Positions 10,418 through 22,895 of a stretch of 64,000 bases of DNA are shown here, one piece after another. A model generated the notes under the pieces. The model was not told the DNA's origin. It did no database searches and saw only the letters and a list, made by a program, of their open reading frames with translations. The translations under genes and the position numbers were made by a program. The stretch comes from Trichosphaerium sp. ATCC 40318 (Eukaryota; Discosea; Flabellinia; Trichosidae), in the NCBI GenBank assembly GCA_038496445.1, contig JALMLS010000590.1, positions 1 to 64,000 on the forward strand, given 5' to 3'. Each line of letters starts with the position of its first letter. The first letter of the stretch is position 1.

Positions 10418-12872
10418 TTACTGCTCACTATCATCATCTTCATCTTGACTATCATCATCACTTTCAACAATATCCTCCAAAGAAAATGGCAGAGCAGCAT
10501 CGTATAATGTTAAAAAATGTTGTCTGGGTTTTAGTACAAGTAAAACTAAGTATTTTTTAAATAAATCATAATGTCTTATTAACAACCTACCTCCTGGATG
10601 TTCATCAGCAAATTTAATGTTTTTTGAGCTCCATAAAGAAGTGAATAGTTGTCCTAGTTTGTTTTGACGTGCTTTTTTTACAGTAGGATTTCGGCAAAAA
10701 ATGTCAGGTGTTTTTATCTACAAAATAGTCAATTGAATATGATAAAAAGAACAAATAAGGCTTACCTTGGTGCAAAACTGTTTGACTGCTTCTAAAGTGG
10801 TTAAAGCAGCAGTACCTGGGTTGAAAATACTGCTGGATTTATATTGTATAGGTTCAAAAGAACTTTTCTTGCAATTGAAAGTTTGATTACAAACAAGTTT
10901 TGCAAATCTTGCAATAACATCTGCATCGTACTTGCAAGCTGTTTAAAATTAATGTCATTAAGTTTATTTGATAAAAACTATAACGTACTTGCAAAGTAGT
11001 AAACTTTGGCAAAAGAAGGACGTATAAAAAACAATGTCCAAGTGCTAATGTTGAAATAAATATTTACGATCGGAATAAAAAAAAAAGTACCACAGTGGTA
11101 GAAAATCATTATAAGTATCTACAGCAATTAGTTTGTCTTGTATTGGTACTGGCAATATATAATATTCTGCATAATCGTCATCTTCTGATTCTTTCTCTGA
11201 GTAACACAATACTTTGCCCACTTTAGTTTTTTTCTTTGAAAAAAAATTATTAATAATTCCCAATATTGAAATGATTGATCGTACTCTGGTAAGCATTTTT
11301 GCTGTTCTAGTTTTAGAAAACAATCCAATATTAGGTTCTTTAGCATCCACTAAAACTCTAAATGCAGCATGAGTAATGAATGGTGGCTATGGTTTGTACT
11401 GAAGTATCATATCGGTAAATGCTTGTAAAGAAGGAGCAACAGATTCTCTTGTAAATAAAAAACAATAATCTGCAATTGTACTGTGCTTTAATAAGCAATA
11501 CATGGGAGTATTCCATTGTAGTGTTGTGTAGTACTGTTCATCATCATCTATTGAAGTTCCATCTGATGGTCTGGGTTGTTCAACGATTGGTGATTTTTGT
11601 TTTGTTTTTTTTGGTTTCCTCTTTCGTAATAGACTTGATTCTTCTTTTTCTCCTTGTGCTTCATGTAATTTAAATGGAGTTATCAATTTTGGTGTAGTAG
11701 TTAATTCAGATGAGTCAGACGATTCACTACAACAATCAATGAATAAAAAGGAAACAACCAAAAAAAAAGAAAGCAAGCAATCGTACTCTAAACTGTCAAC
11801 AGGTGTTGAGGTTTTTTGTTGTTTGGAGGTGTTTTTTTTAGCTTTTATAGCTGTGAGATATAGTTCCATACCTTCTTCATCAAGCTGTCTAATAAATATC
11901 AATAAAACTTGAAATAAATGGAAAAAAAATTGTACTTGAACGATAGAGGTAAACTGGCCATCCCAATAAACATGCCCTTTTGTACAGGAACAAAAGGAAT
12001 ATGCTTGTTTTGCCATGCTTGTTTAGTAACTGCTTTTAAGTTGGCTATTAATCCATCAGTGCTTTGTTTGTAAAAACTATTGTCTGTATTTACGAATGCA
12101 ATTAATTTTTTCTCTATATGAATGTATCAGTTCAAATTTGTTAAAAATGGCTTGCCTGCAAGTTCAAAAGCATGGTCCTCATTCTCAGTGATATAATTGA
12201 AAAATTTTCTAGCAAATTGTCCCAATCGCCTGTTTACAGAATCTCTAATAAATTTTGACATTTTTGTTTTATGTATATCCTCCATTTCCGATCCAAATTG
12301 CACTTTGAATTGTTTGGCAAGCTCCACATAAAAAGTGTCATCTTTAATGTGAGTATAAGGAAAGGCAAATAGCAATTTGGATCGTATCCAATCCTAATTA
12401 TTTTTTAATTGTTAAGGGTTTTAAACAGATTTTTGGTTCAACGATCGTACCCATTTTCTCTTTTCAATGTCCTCAATTTGTTTGTGAGTTGTTATAAATT
12501 GTTTGAAGTTAGCTTCAATGGTCTTAACAGCTTTGGTTATTTCTAAAACACCTTTTTCAACATTTGAAAGTCTTTTATCCATCGCATCCTTCATAACATT
12601 TATTGAATTCATCAATTCATCTAAAAACAATTAAATAAGGCAAAAACTAGGTAAACGATCGTACTGGTGGTTATGTTACCATAGGAATTTTCCAAAATCT
12701 CTTCAACTGATTCTGCTTCATTATTATTAACCAATCGCCTTCTTTTCTCAACTGTGCTATTTGTTCTGGATCGTTTTCTTTTGTTTGGTTGTTGTTTGCT
12801 TTTTTGAGGAGAAAATTGTTCCATATAACTATTTAGATCGTTTATAGCATTCATACCTTGAGAATTGTCCAT
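10418..12872 (-). CDS. Element protein B (left copy), unknown family
   Basis: This is the mirror image of the right-arm copy at 22896-25351, with the same exons and the same stop (TAA at 10418-10420). The N-terminus MDNSQGMNAINDLNSYMEQF leads into a basic cluster (KRKRSR, EKRRR), then a heptad-rich helix with LMNSINVMKDAMDKRLSNVE. The homopolymer at 11760-11768 is nine A here and ten T in the right copy, but it lies in an intron and should not change the protein. See the right copy for detail. Confidence 0.7.
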
Positions 12873-12950
12873 TGTATTGCTTTAATTAATTTAGAGATCG
12901 TAATTGAATTAATTTTACCAATCGTAAGTCTTGGCTTTTCAAAATTACTT

Positions 12951-15498
12951 TTATTTATATACATTATCCATAGTAACTACTCCTACATACAATAAATCAG
13001 TCTGTACATGGAGATTTTAAAAACTTACCTTTATTGGCCATCATTTGATTGAAGTTATTGATTTCTTCATTGTGATTTGTACTTTGATCGGAATAAGAAG
13101 GAACATAATAAGGAAGAGATTTACAACAACAACAATTAATGTTAGAAATACTGTAATCGTCTTCTATTTGATTAAAATGTAATCTTTCCTTACGAAATCT
13201 GGCAAAATCTTTACCATGCCATTTTGTTATGCCATGAAAATACCATTTTGTGATAACCCCTAAAGGTTTTTGACCTAAATTGTAAGTAAGTTGGAGTAGT
13301 ATATATGTACTTACTTGGTAAATGAGAAAATGCTTTGACATGGGCATCGTTATAATTAATTATTGGACATGGAGTTATAAAAAATGTACTTCCTTCATTT
13401 GAATCGTTTCCCTTCCAGTTTTTTTGTAAGAAAAGAGACTGAGTCAGTATTGTTTTGGCATGAGTTAAAGTGTTAGGATCTTCTGGCATTTCAATAAAAG
13501 CCCAAGAGTCATGTACAAATCTGTAAGAAAATAAATTATTATTAAATGGAAAATAACATTTGTTGATCGTACTCATAAGAAACAAATCTATTCTTAAGCA
13601 CAACCTTTGCTCCAACAACTACACTTCCTTGGAAAGTTTTACATTCTTGAGAAATCAAATTCATTAATTGCAAGCTAATCACGATTAGTAATTTCAAAAA
13701 TTGATTTTTTTACCCATAATTATTGTAGATAATTAAATCTCCTTCATGTATTGACTGTTGATTAGTTTGTGGGTTAACTGCAAAAGCAGCACGGATAAGT
13801 AAGTGTTTGTTTGCTTGGGTTAAAGGATCATTTAAATCCAAATACAAGGCATGCTTCCAAACAAAGTTTCTTTTATAAGGATTGTCCCATCGTAATAAAT
13901 TTTTCCTTAATAATTTCATTTTTTGTTGTACCACTGATGATATTTCTTCCTCTGGTTGCAATTGACGAAGAATGACACTGTAGAAGCCTTTATGCTGGTT
14001 GTTTTTAAATTGTACCCTTGCTCTATGTCTTATCGTTGAAGGCATGCCACCATGCAATGCCCAAGCAAAACTAATTCCATCTATTTGTACTGTTTTTTTT
14101 CTGGCTATTAAAAAAAATTGAACAATAAAAAAAATGTACATGCCATTACTTACCAATATCAGATAATTCAATCGTTTTAAAACAATCCACATGATTTACA
14201 TCATTTTTATCAGCAGGAAAACCAATTATTGTGATACCAGCAGTTGGATGTGCATGGCCTCCATCGGTGTGCCATCCCAAAGTGTTACTTTGTGTGTAAT
14301 ACTGTAAAAAAAATTACAAAAATATCAAAAATCGTAAAGAAATACCTTTATCTCTATGCTGTAATATTTAGAGTCATATTCTGTTTTAGTTTTACTGTGA
14401 CCCCATAATAGAAAGTGTAGTTTATATAAACGGTGCAAAATAGTATTGTCAGTGGCAGATAAAGGGTTAGGAGGATGACAATGATTATTGCCATAAAGAA
14501 TTGGATTATCAGTATCGTAAGGAGACAACCAAGGACCAGCTCCAAAAAAAGCTGCAGCATGTTTTGTCATGTAATTACATGTTAATAGATCAGTTGCTTT
14601 GCTTGCACGATACTAAATTCAAGTTAATACTTGTAAGAAAGAAATATGTACCATGTAATGTAATTTATCTTTATGTAATTCAATAAATTGTCTTAAATCG
14701 TTTATTGTGTTTGCCATATACTGAGACTCATTCTTAATAACATATAGATTAGTTGTAACTCCATCTTTGTCCAGTTTATGATATTTAAGATGTATATCAC
14801 ATTCAGCTGTAGTCAGCTAAAGGTTTTGTAAGCACTTAAAACAAAAAAAAAAGTACCTTATCTGATTTAAATGTACGATTTCTTGAGTCATCAAAATGAA
14901 TCGTAGGAATGTTGGATTTTGCTCTTTTTTTAATTTGTTTATGATAGCCATCCTTGAACACTTCTTCAGGATAGTCTGATCCTATATAAATGGTTTACAA
15001 ATAAATGGTTGCAAAATGTCATTACTTACTTCCTGTTGTTATTGAATCGTAAGCCAACCGGATTTGTTTAACACTAGGAGCTTTATTTAAAGCTGATTTA
15101 CTAGTGTGTTGATTTGTTACACTATCATATAAGGCTATATTACCAGCCACTTCATATAAGTGTTGTATAGAGCATTTTTCTCTACTACATAACTTGAACA
15201 AAAAATGTAAATATCGTAATAAGAATTCTGGATAATGTACCTCAACAATGACTTTTTGAGCAGCTTTTGATAACTGTTGTTGTGTAGGACGATGTATAGT
15301 TTTGATTTTATTCAATATGACATCTCTTTGTGGTTTTTGGACTTCTAATTTTATCTTAAAGTCTTCAGATGAATCTTTTTGTAAACCCATGCCATTGTTG
15401 TATTTGTATAATGTGAGTACTGCATCGTATATGGCCTTTGTATATTCCTTTCTAAGTGTCTTATTTATATCTATTGTAGTTTTGTTTACTACAGCTAT
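12951..15498 (-). CDS. Element protein A (left copy), putative 2OG-Fe(II) dioxygenase-like
   Basis: This is the mirror image of the right-arm copy at 20270-22817, with identical exon structure. The HxD codons are at 14263-14271 and the distal His codon is at 14052-14054. The one protein difference I noticed is in a codon at 13848-13850: Ala here (KHALYLDL), Val in the right copy, caused by two adjacent base changes. The 5' exon is unresolved in both copies. See the right copy for the domain reading. Confidence 0.7.
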
Positions 15499-15579
15499 CT
15501 AAATTCGAATTAGCCATTGACAAGTAAAAAATTAAACATATCAAACAAAACTCATTGTTGGACATTGAACAGCATGGCC

Positions 15580-17804
15580 AATCGCAATATAACCCACTGA
15601 CAGCATATGAAGTGCAACATAATTGATAACAACATGTCTGATGGCAGCATAACAACCAGCACAATTGACATGGTCAACACGATTGTAACAAGCTGACACG
15701 ATTGACATAGCCAACATGATTGACGATTGCAGCATAGCCAACACGATTGACATGGCCAACACGATTGACATAGCCGACACGAGCCGACACGAGCCGACAC
15801 GAGCAGCATAGCCAACACGATTGACATAGCTGACACGATCGCAGCATAACCAACACGATTGACATAGCTGGCACGATCGCAGCATAGTCAACACAATTGA
15901 CATAGCTGACACGATCGCAGCATAACCAACACGATCAGCAACGATTGCAGCATAGCCAACACGATCAACATAGCCGACACGATCAACATAGTCAACATGA
16001 TTGACATGGCCAACACGATTGACATAGCTGACACGATCAGCATAGCCAACACGATTGACATAGCTGACACGATCGCAGCATAACCAACATGGTCAGCAAC
16101 GATTGCAGCATAGCCAACACGATCAACATAGCCGACACGATTGACATAGCTGACACGATCGCAGCATAACCAACACGATTGACATGGCCAACACGATTGA
16201 CATAGCCGACACGATCAGCATAGCCAACACGATTGACATAGCTGACACGATCGCAGCATAACCAACATGATTGACATAGCTGACACGATCACAGCATAGC
16301 CAACATGATTGACGATTGCAGCATAGCCGACACGATTGACATAGCTGACACGATACAGCACAGCTGACATGATTGCAGCATAACTGCCATGATTAAAGCA
16401 TAGCTGACACAGTACAGCACAATCGACACGATCACTGCAGCATAACCAATACGACTGCCACAGCATAGCCGATACAATACAGCACAGCCAACACGATACA
16501 GCACAACCGACACGATCACTACAGCATAGCCTATACGATCACTGTGGCATAGCCAATATCAATTACAGCATAATCGATGCGATAACTGCAGCATAGCTGG
16601 TACAATCACCGCAGCATAGCCGATACGATCACCACAGCATAGCTGATACGATCGCTGCAGCATAGCCGATACGATCACCACAGCATAGCTGACACAATCA
16701 CTGCAGCATAGCCGATACGATCACTGCAGCATAGCTGACACAATCACTGCAGCATAGCTGATATGATCACTGCAGCATAGCCGATACGATCACTGCAGCA
16801 TAGCTGACACAATAGCTGACACAATCACTGCAGCATAGCTGATATGATCACTGCAGCATAGCCGATAGCGATACGATCACTGCAGCATAGCCGATACGAT
16901 CACCACAGCATAGCTGACACAATCACTGCAGCATAGCTGATACGATCACTGCAGCATAGCCGATACGATCACCACAGTATAGCCGATACGATCGCTGCAG
17001 CATAGCCGATACGATCACCACAGCATAGCCGATACGATCACCACAGCATAGCCGATACGATCGCTGCAGCATAGCCGATACGATCACCACAGCATAGCTG
17101 ATACGATCGCCGCAGCATAGCCGATACGATCACCACAGCATAGCTGCACAATCACTGCAGCATAGCCGATACGATCACCACAGCATAGCCAATACGATCA
17201 CTGCAGCATAGCCGATACGATCACTGCAGCATAACTGACACAATCGCTGCAGCATAGCCGATACGATCGCTGCAGCATAGCTGACACGATCGCCACAACA
17301 TAGCCAATACAGCATAGCCAATGCAGCATAGCTGGTACGATCACTAGTACTACGCAACATAGCTGACACAGCATAGCCAACAAGATCGCCAACGATGCGC
17401 AGCATAGCTGATACACAGCATAGCCAACACGATCGCCAAACAATACATAGCATAGCCAATACACCATAGCCAACAAGATCGCGACGCAATCGCTAGCCGA
17501 TACACAGCATAGCTGATACAGCAAAGCCGACACGATTGCCAACCGATACGCAGTATAGCTGATACACCAAAGCCGACACGATCGCTAACCTATACACAGC
17601 ATAGCCGACACGATCGCTAACCGATACACAGCATAGCCGATACAGCAAAGCCAACACGATCTAACGATACGCAGCAAAGCCGACATGATCACCAGCCAAT
17701 ACGCAGCAGAGCCGACACGATCGCTAACCGATACACAGCAGAGCCGAAACGATCGCTAAAACCGATACGCAGCATAGCAATACAGCAAAGCCGACACGAT
17801 CGCT
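15580..17804. repeat. Left half of central 23-bp satellite
   Basis: Tandem 23-mers of the type GCCGATACGATCACCACAGCATA dominate 16560-17280, with CTGCAG in many units. The outer part (15650-16400) has looser ACACGATTGACATAGC variants, and the inner part adds ACGCAGCA and AAGCCGACACGATCG units. Long open frames occur in several phases only because 23 is not a multiple of 3 and stops are rare in the monomer; they are not genes. Confidence 0.9.
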
Positions 17805-17980
17805 AGCCAATACGCAGCAGAGCTGAAACGATCACTAACCGATACGCAGCATAGCGATACAGCAAAGCCGACACGATCACCAGCTGACACGCAGCAAAGC
17901 CGACGCGATCGCTAACCGATACGCAGCATAGCCAATACAGCAAAGCCGACGTGATCGCCAGCCGATACGCAGCAGAGCCG
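17805..17980. repeat. Unpaired 176-bp spacer at palindrome centre
   Basis: This stretch has the left-arm satellite polarity but no mirror copy. Immediately after it, at 17981, the monomer orientation flips, and AGCGATCGTGTCGGC pairs with bases ending at 17804. It would form the loop of a hairpin. Confidence 0.8.
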
Positions 17981-20190
17981 AGCGATCGTGTCGGCTTTGC
18001 TGTATTGCTATGCTGCGTATCGGTTTTAGCGATCGTTTCGGCTCTGCTGTGTATCGGTTAGCGATCGTGTCGGCTCTGCTGCGTATTGGCTGGTGATCAT
18101 GTCGGCTTTGCTGCGTATCGGTTAGATCGTGTTGGCTTTGCTGTATCGGCTATGCTGTGTATCGGTTAGCGATCGTGTCGGCTATGCTGTGTATAGGTTA
18201 GCGATCGTGTCGGCTTTGGTGTATCAGCTATACTGCGTATCGGTTGGCAATCGTGTCGGCTTTGCTGTATCAGCTATGCTGTGTATCGGCTAGCGATTGC
18301 GTCGCGATCTTGTTGGCTATGGTGTATTGGCTATGCTATGTATTGTTTGGCGATCGTGTTGGCTATGCTGTGTATCAGCTATGCTGCGCATCGTTGGCGA
18401 TCTTGTTGGCTATGCTGTGTCAGCTATGTTGCGTAGTACTAGTGATCGTACCAGCTATGCTGCATTGGCTATGCTGTATTGGCTATGTTGTGGCGATCGT
18501 GTCAGCTATGCTGCAGCGATCGTATCGGCTATGCTGCAGCGATTGTGTCAGTTATGCTGCAGTGATCGTATCGGCTATGCTGCAGTGATCGTATTGGCTA
18601 TGCTGTGGTGATCGTATCGGCTATGCTGCAGTGATTGTGCAGCTATGCTGTGGTGATCGTATCGGCTATGCTGCGGCGATCGTATCAGCTATGCTGTGGT
18701 GATCGTATCGGCTATGCTGCAGCGATCGTATCGGCTATGCTGTGGTGATCGTATCGGCTATGCTGTGGTGATCGTATCGGCTATGCTGCAGCGATCGTAT
18801 CGGCTATACTGTGGTGATCGTATCGGCTATGCTGCAGTGATCGTATCAGCTATGCTGCAGTGATTGTGTCAGCTATGCTGTGGTGATCGTATCGGCTATG
18901 CTGCAGTGATCGTATCGGCTATGCTGCAGTGATCATATCAGCTATGCTGCAGTGATTGTGTCAGCTATGCTGCAGTGATCGTATCGGCTATGCTGCAGTG
19001 ATCGTATCAGCTATGCTGCAGTGATTGTGTCAGCTATGCTGTGGTGATCGTATCGGCTATGCTGCAGTGATTGTGTCAGCTATGCTGTGGTGATCGTATC
19101 GGCTATGCTGCAGCGATCGTATCAGCTATGCTGTGGTGATCGTATCGGCTATGCTGCGGTGATTGTACCAGCTATGCTGCAGTTATCGCATCGATTATGC
19201 TGTAATTGATATTGGCTATGCCACAGTGATCGTATAGGCTATGCTGTAGTGATCGTGTCGGTTGTGCTGTATCGTGTTGGCTGTGCTGTATTGTATCGGC
19301 TATGCTGTGGCAGTCGTATTGGTTATGCTGCAGTGATCGTGTCGATTGTGCTGTACTGTGTCAGCTATGCTTTAATCATGGCAGTTATGCTGCAATCATG
19401 TCAGCTGTGCTGTATCGTGTCAGCTATGTCAATCGTGTCGGCTATGCTGCAATCGTCAATCATGTTGGCTATGCTGTGATCGTGTCAGCTATGTCAATCA
19501 TGTTGGTTATGCTGCGATCGTGTCAGCTATGTCAATCGTGTTGGCTATGCTGATCGTGTCGGCTATGTCAATCGTGTTGGCCATGTCAATCGTGTTGGTT
19601 ATGCTGCGATCGTGTCAGCTATGTCAATCGTGTCGGCTATGTTGATCGTGTTGGCTATGCTGCAATCGTTGCTGACCATGTTGGTTATGCTGCGATCGTG
19701 TCAGCTATGTCAATCGTGTTGGCTATGCTGATCGTGTCAGCTATGTCAATCGTGTTGGCCATGTCAATCATGTTGACTATGTTGATCGTGTCGGCTATGT
19801 TGATCGTGTTGGCTATGCTGCAATCGTTGCTGATCGTGTTGGTTATGCTGCGATCGTGTCAGCTATGTCAATTGTGTTGACTATGCTGCGATCGTGCCAG
19901 CTATGTCAATCGTGTTGGTTATGCTGCGATCGTGTCAGCTATGTCAATCGTGTTGGCTATGCTGCTCGTGTCGGCTCGTGTCGGCTCGTGTCGGCTATGT
20001 CAATCGTGTTGGCCATGTCAATCGTGTTGGCTATGCTGCAATCGTCAATCATGTTGGCTATGTCAATCGTGTCAGCTTGTTACAATCGTGTTGACCATGT
20101 CAATTGTGCTGGTTGTTATGCTGCCATCAGACATGTTGTTATCAATTATGTTGCACTTCATATGCTGTCAGTGGGTTATATTGCGATTGG
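17981..20190. repeat. Right half of central 23-bp satellite
   Basis: Reverse complement of the left half, with units such as TATGCTGCAGTGATCGTATC. About 17 bases of net length difference from the left half accumulate here. Open frames are mirror images of those on the left and are not considered genes. Confidence 0.9.
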
Positions 20191-20269
20191 CCATGCTGTT
20201 CAATGTCCAACAATGAGTTTTGTTTGATATGTTTAATTTTTTACTTGTCAATGGCTAATTCGAATTTAG

Positions 20270-22817
20270 ATAGCTGTAGTAAACAAAACTACAATAGATA
20301 TAAATAAGACACTTAGAAAGGAATATACAAAGGCCATATACGATGCAGTACTCACATTATACAAATACAACAATGGCATGGGTTTACAAAAAGATTCATC
20401 TGAAGACTTTAAGATAAAATTAGAAGTCCAAAAACCACAAAGAGATGTCATATTGAATAAAATCAAAACTATACATCGTCCTACACAACAACAGTTATCA
20501 AAAGCTGCTCAAAAAGTCATTGTTGAGGTACATTATCCAGAATTCTTATTACGATATTTACATTTTTTGTTCAAGTTATGTAGTAGAGAAAAATGCTCTA
20601 TACAACACTTATATGAAGTGGCTGGTAATATAGCCTTATATGATAGTGTAACAAATCAACACACTAGTAAATCAGCTTTAAATAAAGCTCCTAGTGTTAA
20701 ACAAATCCGGTTGGCTTACGATTCAATAACAACAGGAAGTAAGTAATGACATTTTGCAACCATTTATTTGTAAACCATTTATATAGGATCAGACTATCCT
20801 GAAGAAGTGTTCAAGGATGGCTATCATAAACAAATTAAAAAAAGAGCAAAATCCAACATTCCTACGATTCATTTTGATGACTCAAGAAATCGTACATTTA
20901 AATCAGATAAGGTACTTTTTTTTTTGTTTTAAGTGCTTACAAAACCTTTAGCTGACTACAGCTGAATGTGATATACATCTTAAATATCATAAACTGGACA
21001 AAGATGGAGTTACAACTAATCTATATGTTATTAAGAATGAGTCTCAGTATATGGCAAACACAATAAACGATTTAAGACAATTTATTGAATTACATAAAGA
21101 TAAATTACATTACATGGTACATATTTCTTTCTTACAAGTATTAACTTGAATTTAGTATCGTGCAAGCAAAGCAACTGATCTATTAACATGTAATTACATG
21201 ACAAAACATGCTGCAGCTTTTTTTGGAGCTGGTCCTTGGTTGTCTCCTTACGATACTGATAATCCAATTCTTTATGGCAATAATCATTGTCATCCTCCTA
21301 ACCCTTTATCTGCCACTGACAATACTATTTTGCACCGTTTATATAAACTACACTTTCTATTATGGGGTCACAGTAAAACTAAAACAGAATATGACTCTAA
21401 ATATTACAGCATAGAGATAAAGGTATTTCTTTACGATTTTTGATATTTTTGTAATTTTTTTTACAGTATTACACACAAAGTAACACTTTGGGATGGCACA
21501 CCGATGGAGGCCATGCACATCCAACTGCTGGTATCACAATAATTGGTTTTCCTGCTGATAAAAATGATGTAAATCATGTGGATTGTTTTAAAACGATTGA
21601 ATTATCTGATATTGGTAAGTAATGGCATGTACATTTTTTTTATTGTTCAATTTTTTTTAATAGCCAGAAAAAAAACAGTACAAATAGATGGAATTAGTTT
21701 TGCTTGGGCATTGCATGGTGGCATGCCTTCAACGATAAGACATAGAGCAAGGGTACAATTTAAAAACAACCAGCATAAAGGCTTCTACAGTGTCATTCTT
21801 CGTCAATTGCAACCAGAGGAAGAAATATCATCAGTGGTACAACAAAAAATGAAATTATTAAGGAAAAATTTATTACGATGGGACAATCCTTATAAAAGAA
21901 ACTTTGTTTGGAAGCATGTTTTGTATTTGGATTTAAATGATCCTTTAACCCAAGCAAACAAACACTTACTTATCCGTGCTGCTTTTGCAGTTAACCCACA
22001 AACTAATCAACAGTCAATACATGAAGGAGATTTAATTATCTACAATAATTATGGGTAAAAAAATCAATTTTTGAAATTACTAATCGTGATTAGCTTGCAA
22101 TTAATGAATTTGATTTCTCAAGAATGTAAAACTTTCCAAGGAAGTGTAGTTGTTGGAGCAAAGGTTGTGCTTAAGAATAGATTTGTTTCTTATGAGTACG
22201 ATCAACAAATGTTATTTTCCATTTAATAATAATTTATTTTCTTACAGATTTGTACATGACTCTTGGGCTTTTATTGAAATGCCAGAAGATCCTAACACTT
22301 TAACTCATGCCAAAACAATACTGACTCAGTCTCTTTTCTTACAAAAAAACTGGAAGGGAAACGATTCAAATGAAGGAAGTACATTTTTTATAACTCCATG
22401 TCCAATAATTAATTATAACGATGCCCATGTCAAAGCATTTTCTCATTTACCAAGTAAGTACATATATACTACTCCAACTTACTTACAATTTAGGTCAAAA
22501 ACCTTTAGGGGTTATCACAAAATGGTATTTTCATGGCATAACAAAATGGCATGGTAAAGATTTTGCCAGATTTCGTAAGGAAAGATTACATTTTAATCAA
22601 ATAGAAGACGATTACAGTATTTCTAACATTAATTGTTGTTGTTGTAAATCTCTTCCTTATTATGTTCCTTCTTATTCCGATCAAAGTACAAATCACAATG
22701 AAGAAATCAATAACTTCAATCAAATGATGGCCAATAAAGGTAAGTTTTTAAAATCTCCATGTACAGACTGATTTATTGTATGTAGGAGTAGTTACTATGG
22801 ATAATGTATATAAATAA
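20270..22817 (+). CDS. Element protein A (right copy), putative 2OG-Fe(II) dioxygenase-like, unknown family
   Basis: About ten exons join in frame. The reading begins AVVNKTTIDINKTLRKEYTK after a TTAG acceptor; the first in-frame ATG is at 20378, so a 5' exon is probably missing. The middle reads FGAGPWLSPYDTDNPILYG, then NTLGWHTDGGHAHPTAGITI (His codon 21497, Asp codon 21503). An intron follows, then ISFAWALHGGMPSTIRHRAR (His codon 21714) and VQF. The two His are about 56 residues apart, and Arg residues follow the second by 8-12. This HxD...H...R arrangement is that of 2-oxoglutarate/Fe(II) dioxygenases such as AlkB. Later parts include LDLNDPLTQANKHLLIRAAF, DSWAFIEMPEDP and a CCCC cluster. 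The total is roughly 800 residues with a stop at 22815-22817. The family call is inference from the motif; I recognise no homologue. Introns match the host style. Confidence 0.65.
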
Positions 22818-22895
22818 AAGTAATTTTGAAAAGCCAAGACTTACGATTGGTAAAATTAATTCAATTACGATCTCTAAATTAATTAAAGCAATACA

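Noticed and set aside
11387-12016. Apparent frameshift between the two copies of gene B (one continuous frame on the left, two overlapping frames on the right near 24000)
   Set aside because: The nine-versus-ten base homopolymer lies inside an intron (GTACGATTGC...TTGTAG). After splicing both copies give the same reading (SLDESSDSSELTTT), so this is not a break.
17175-17542. Long overlapping open frames in the central satellite, on both arms
   Set aside because: They occur in several phases of a 23-base tandem repeat, read as monotonous Met-Leu-Cys-rich strings, have no splice structure and mirror one another.
15650-20190. CRISPR-like array
   Set aside because: Direct tandem 23-mers without unique spacers, in a eukaryotic context; it is a satellite.
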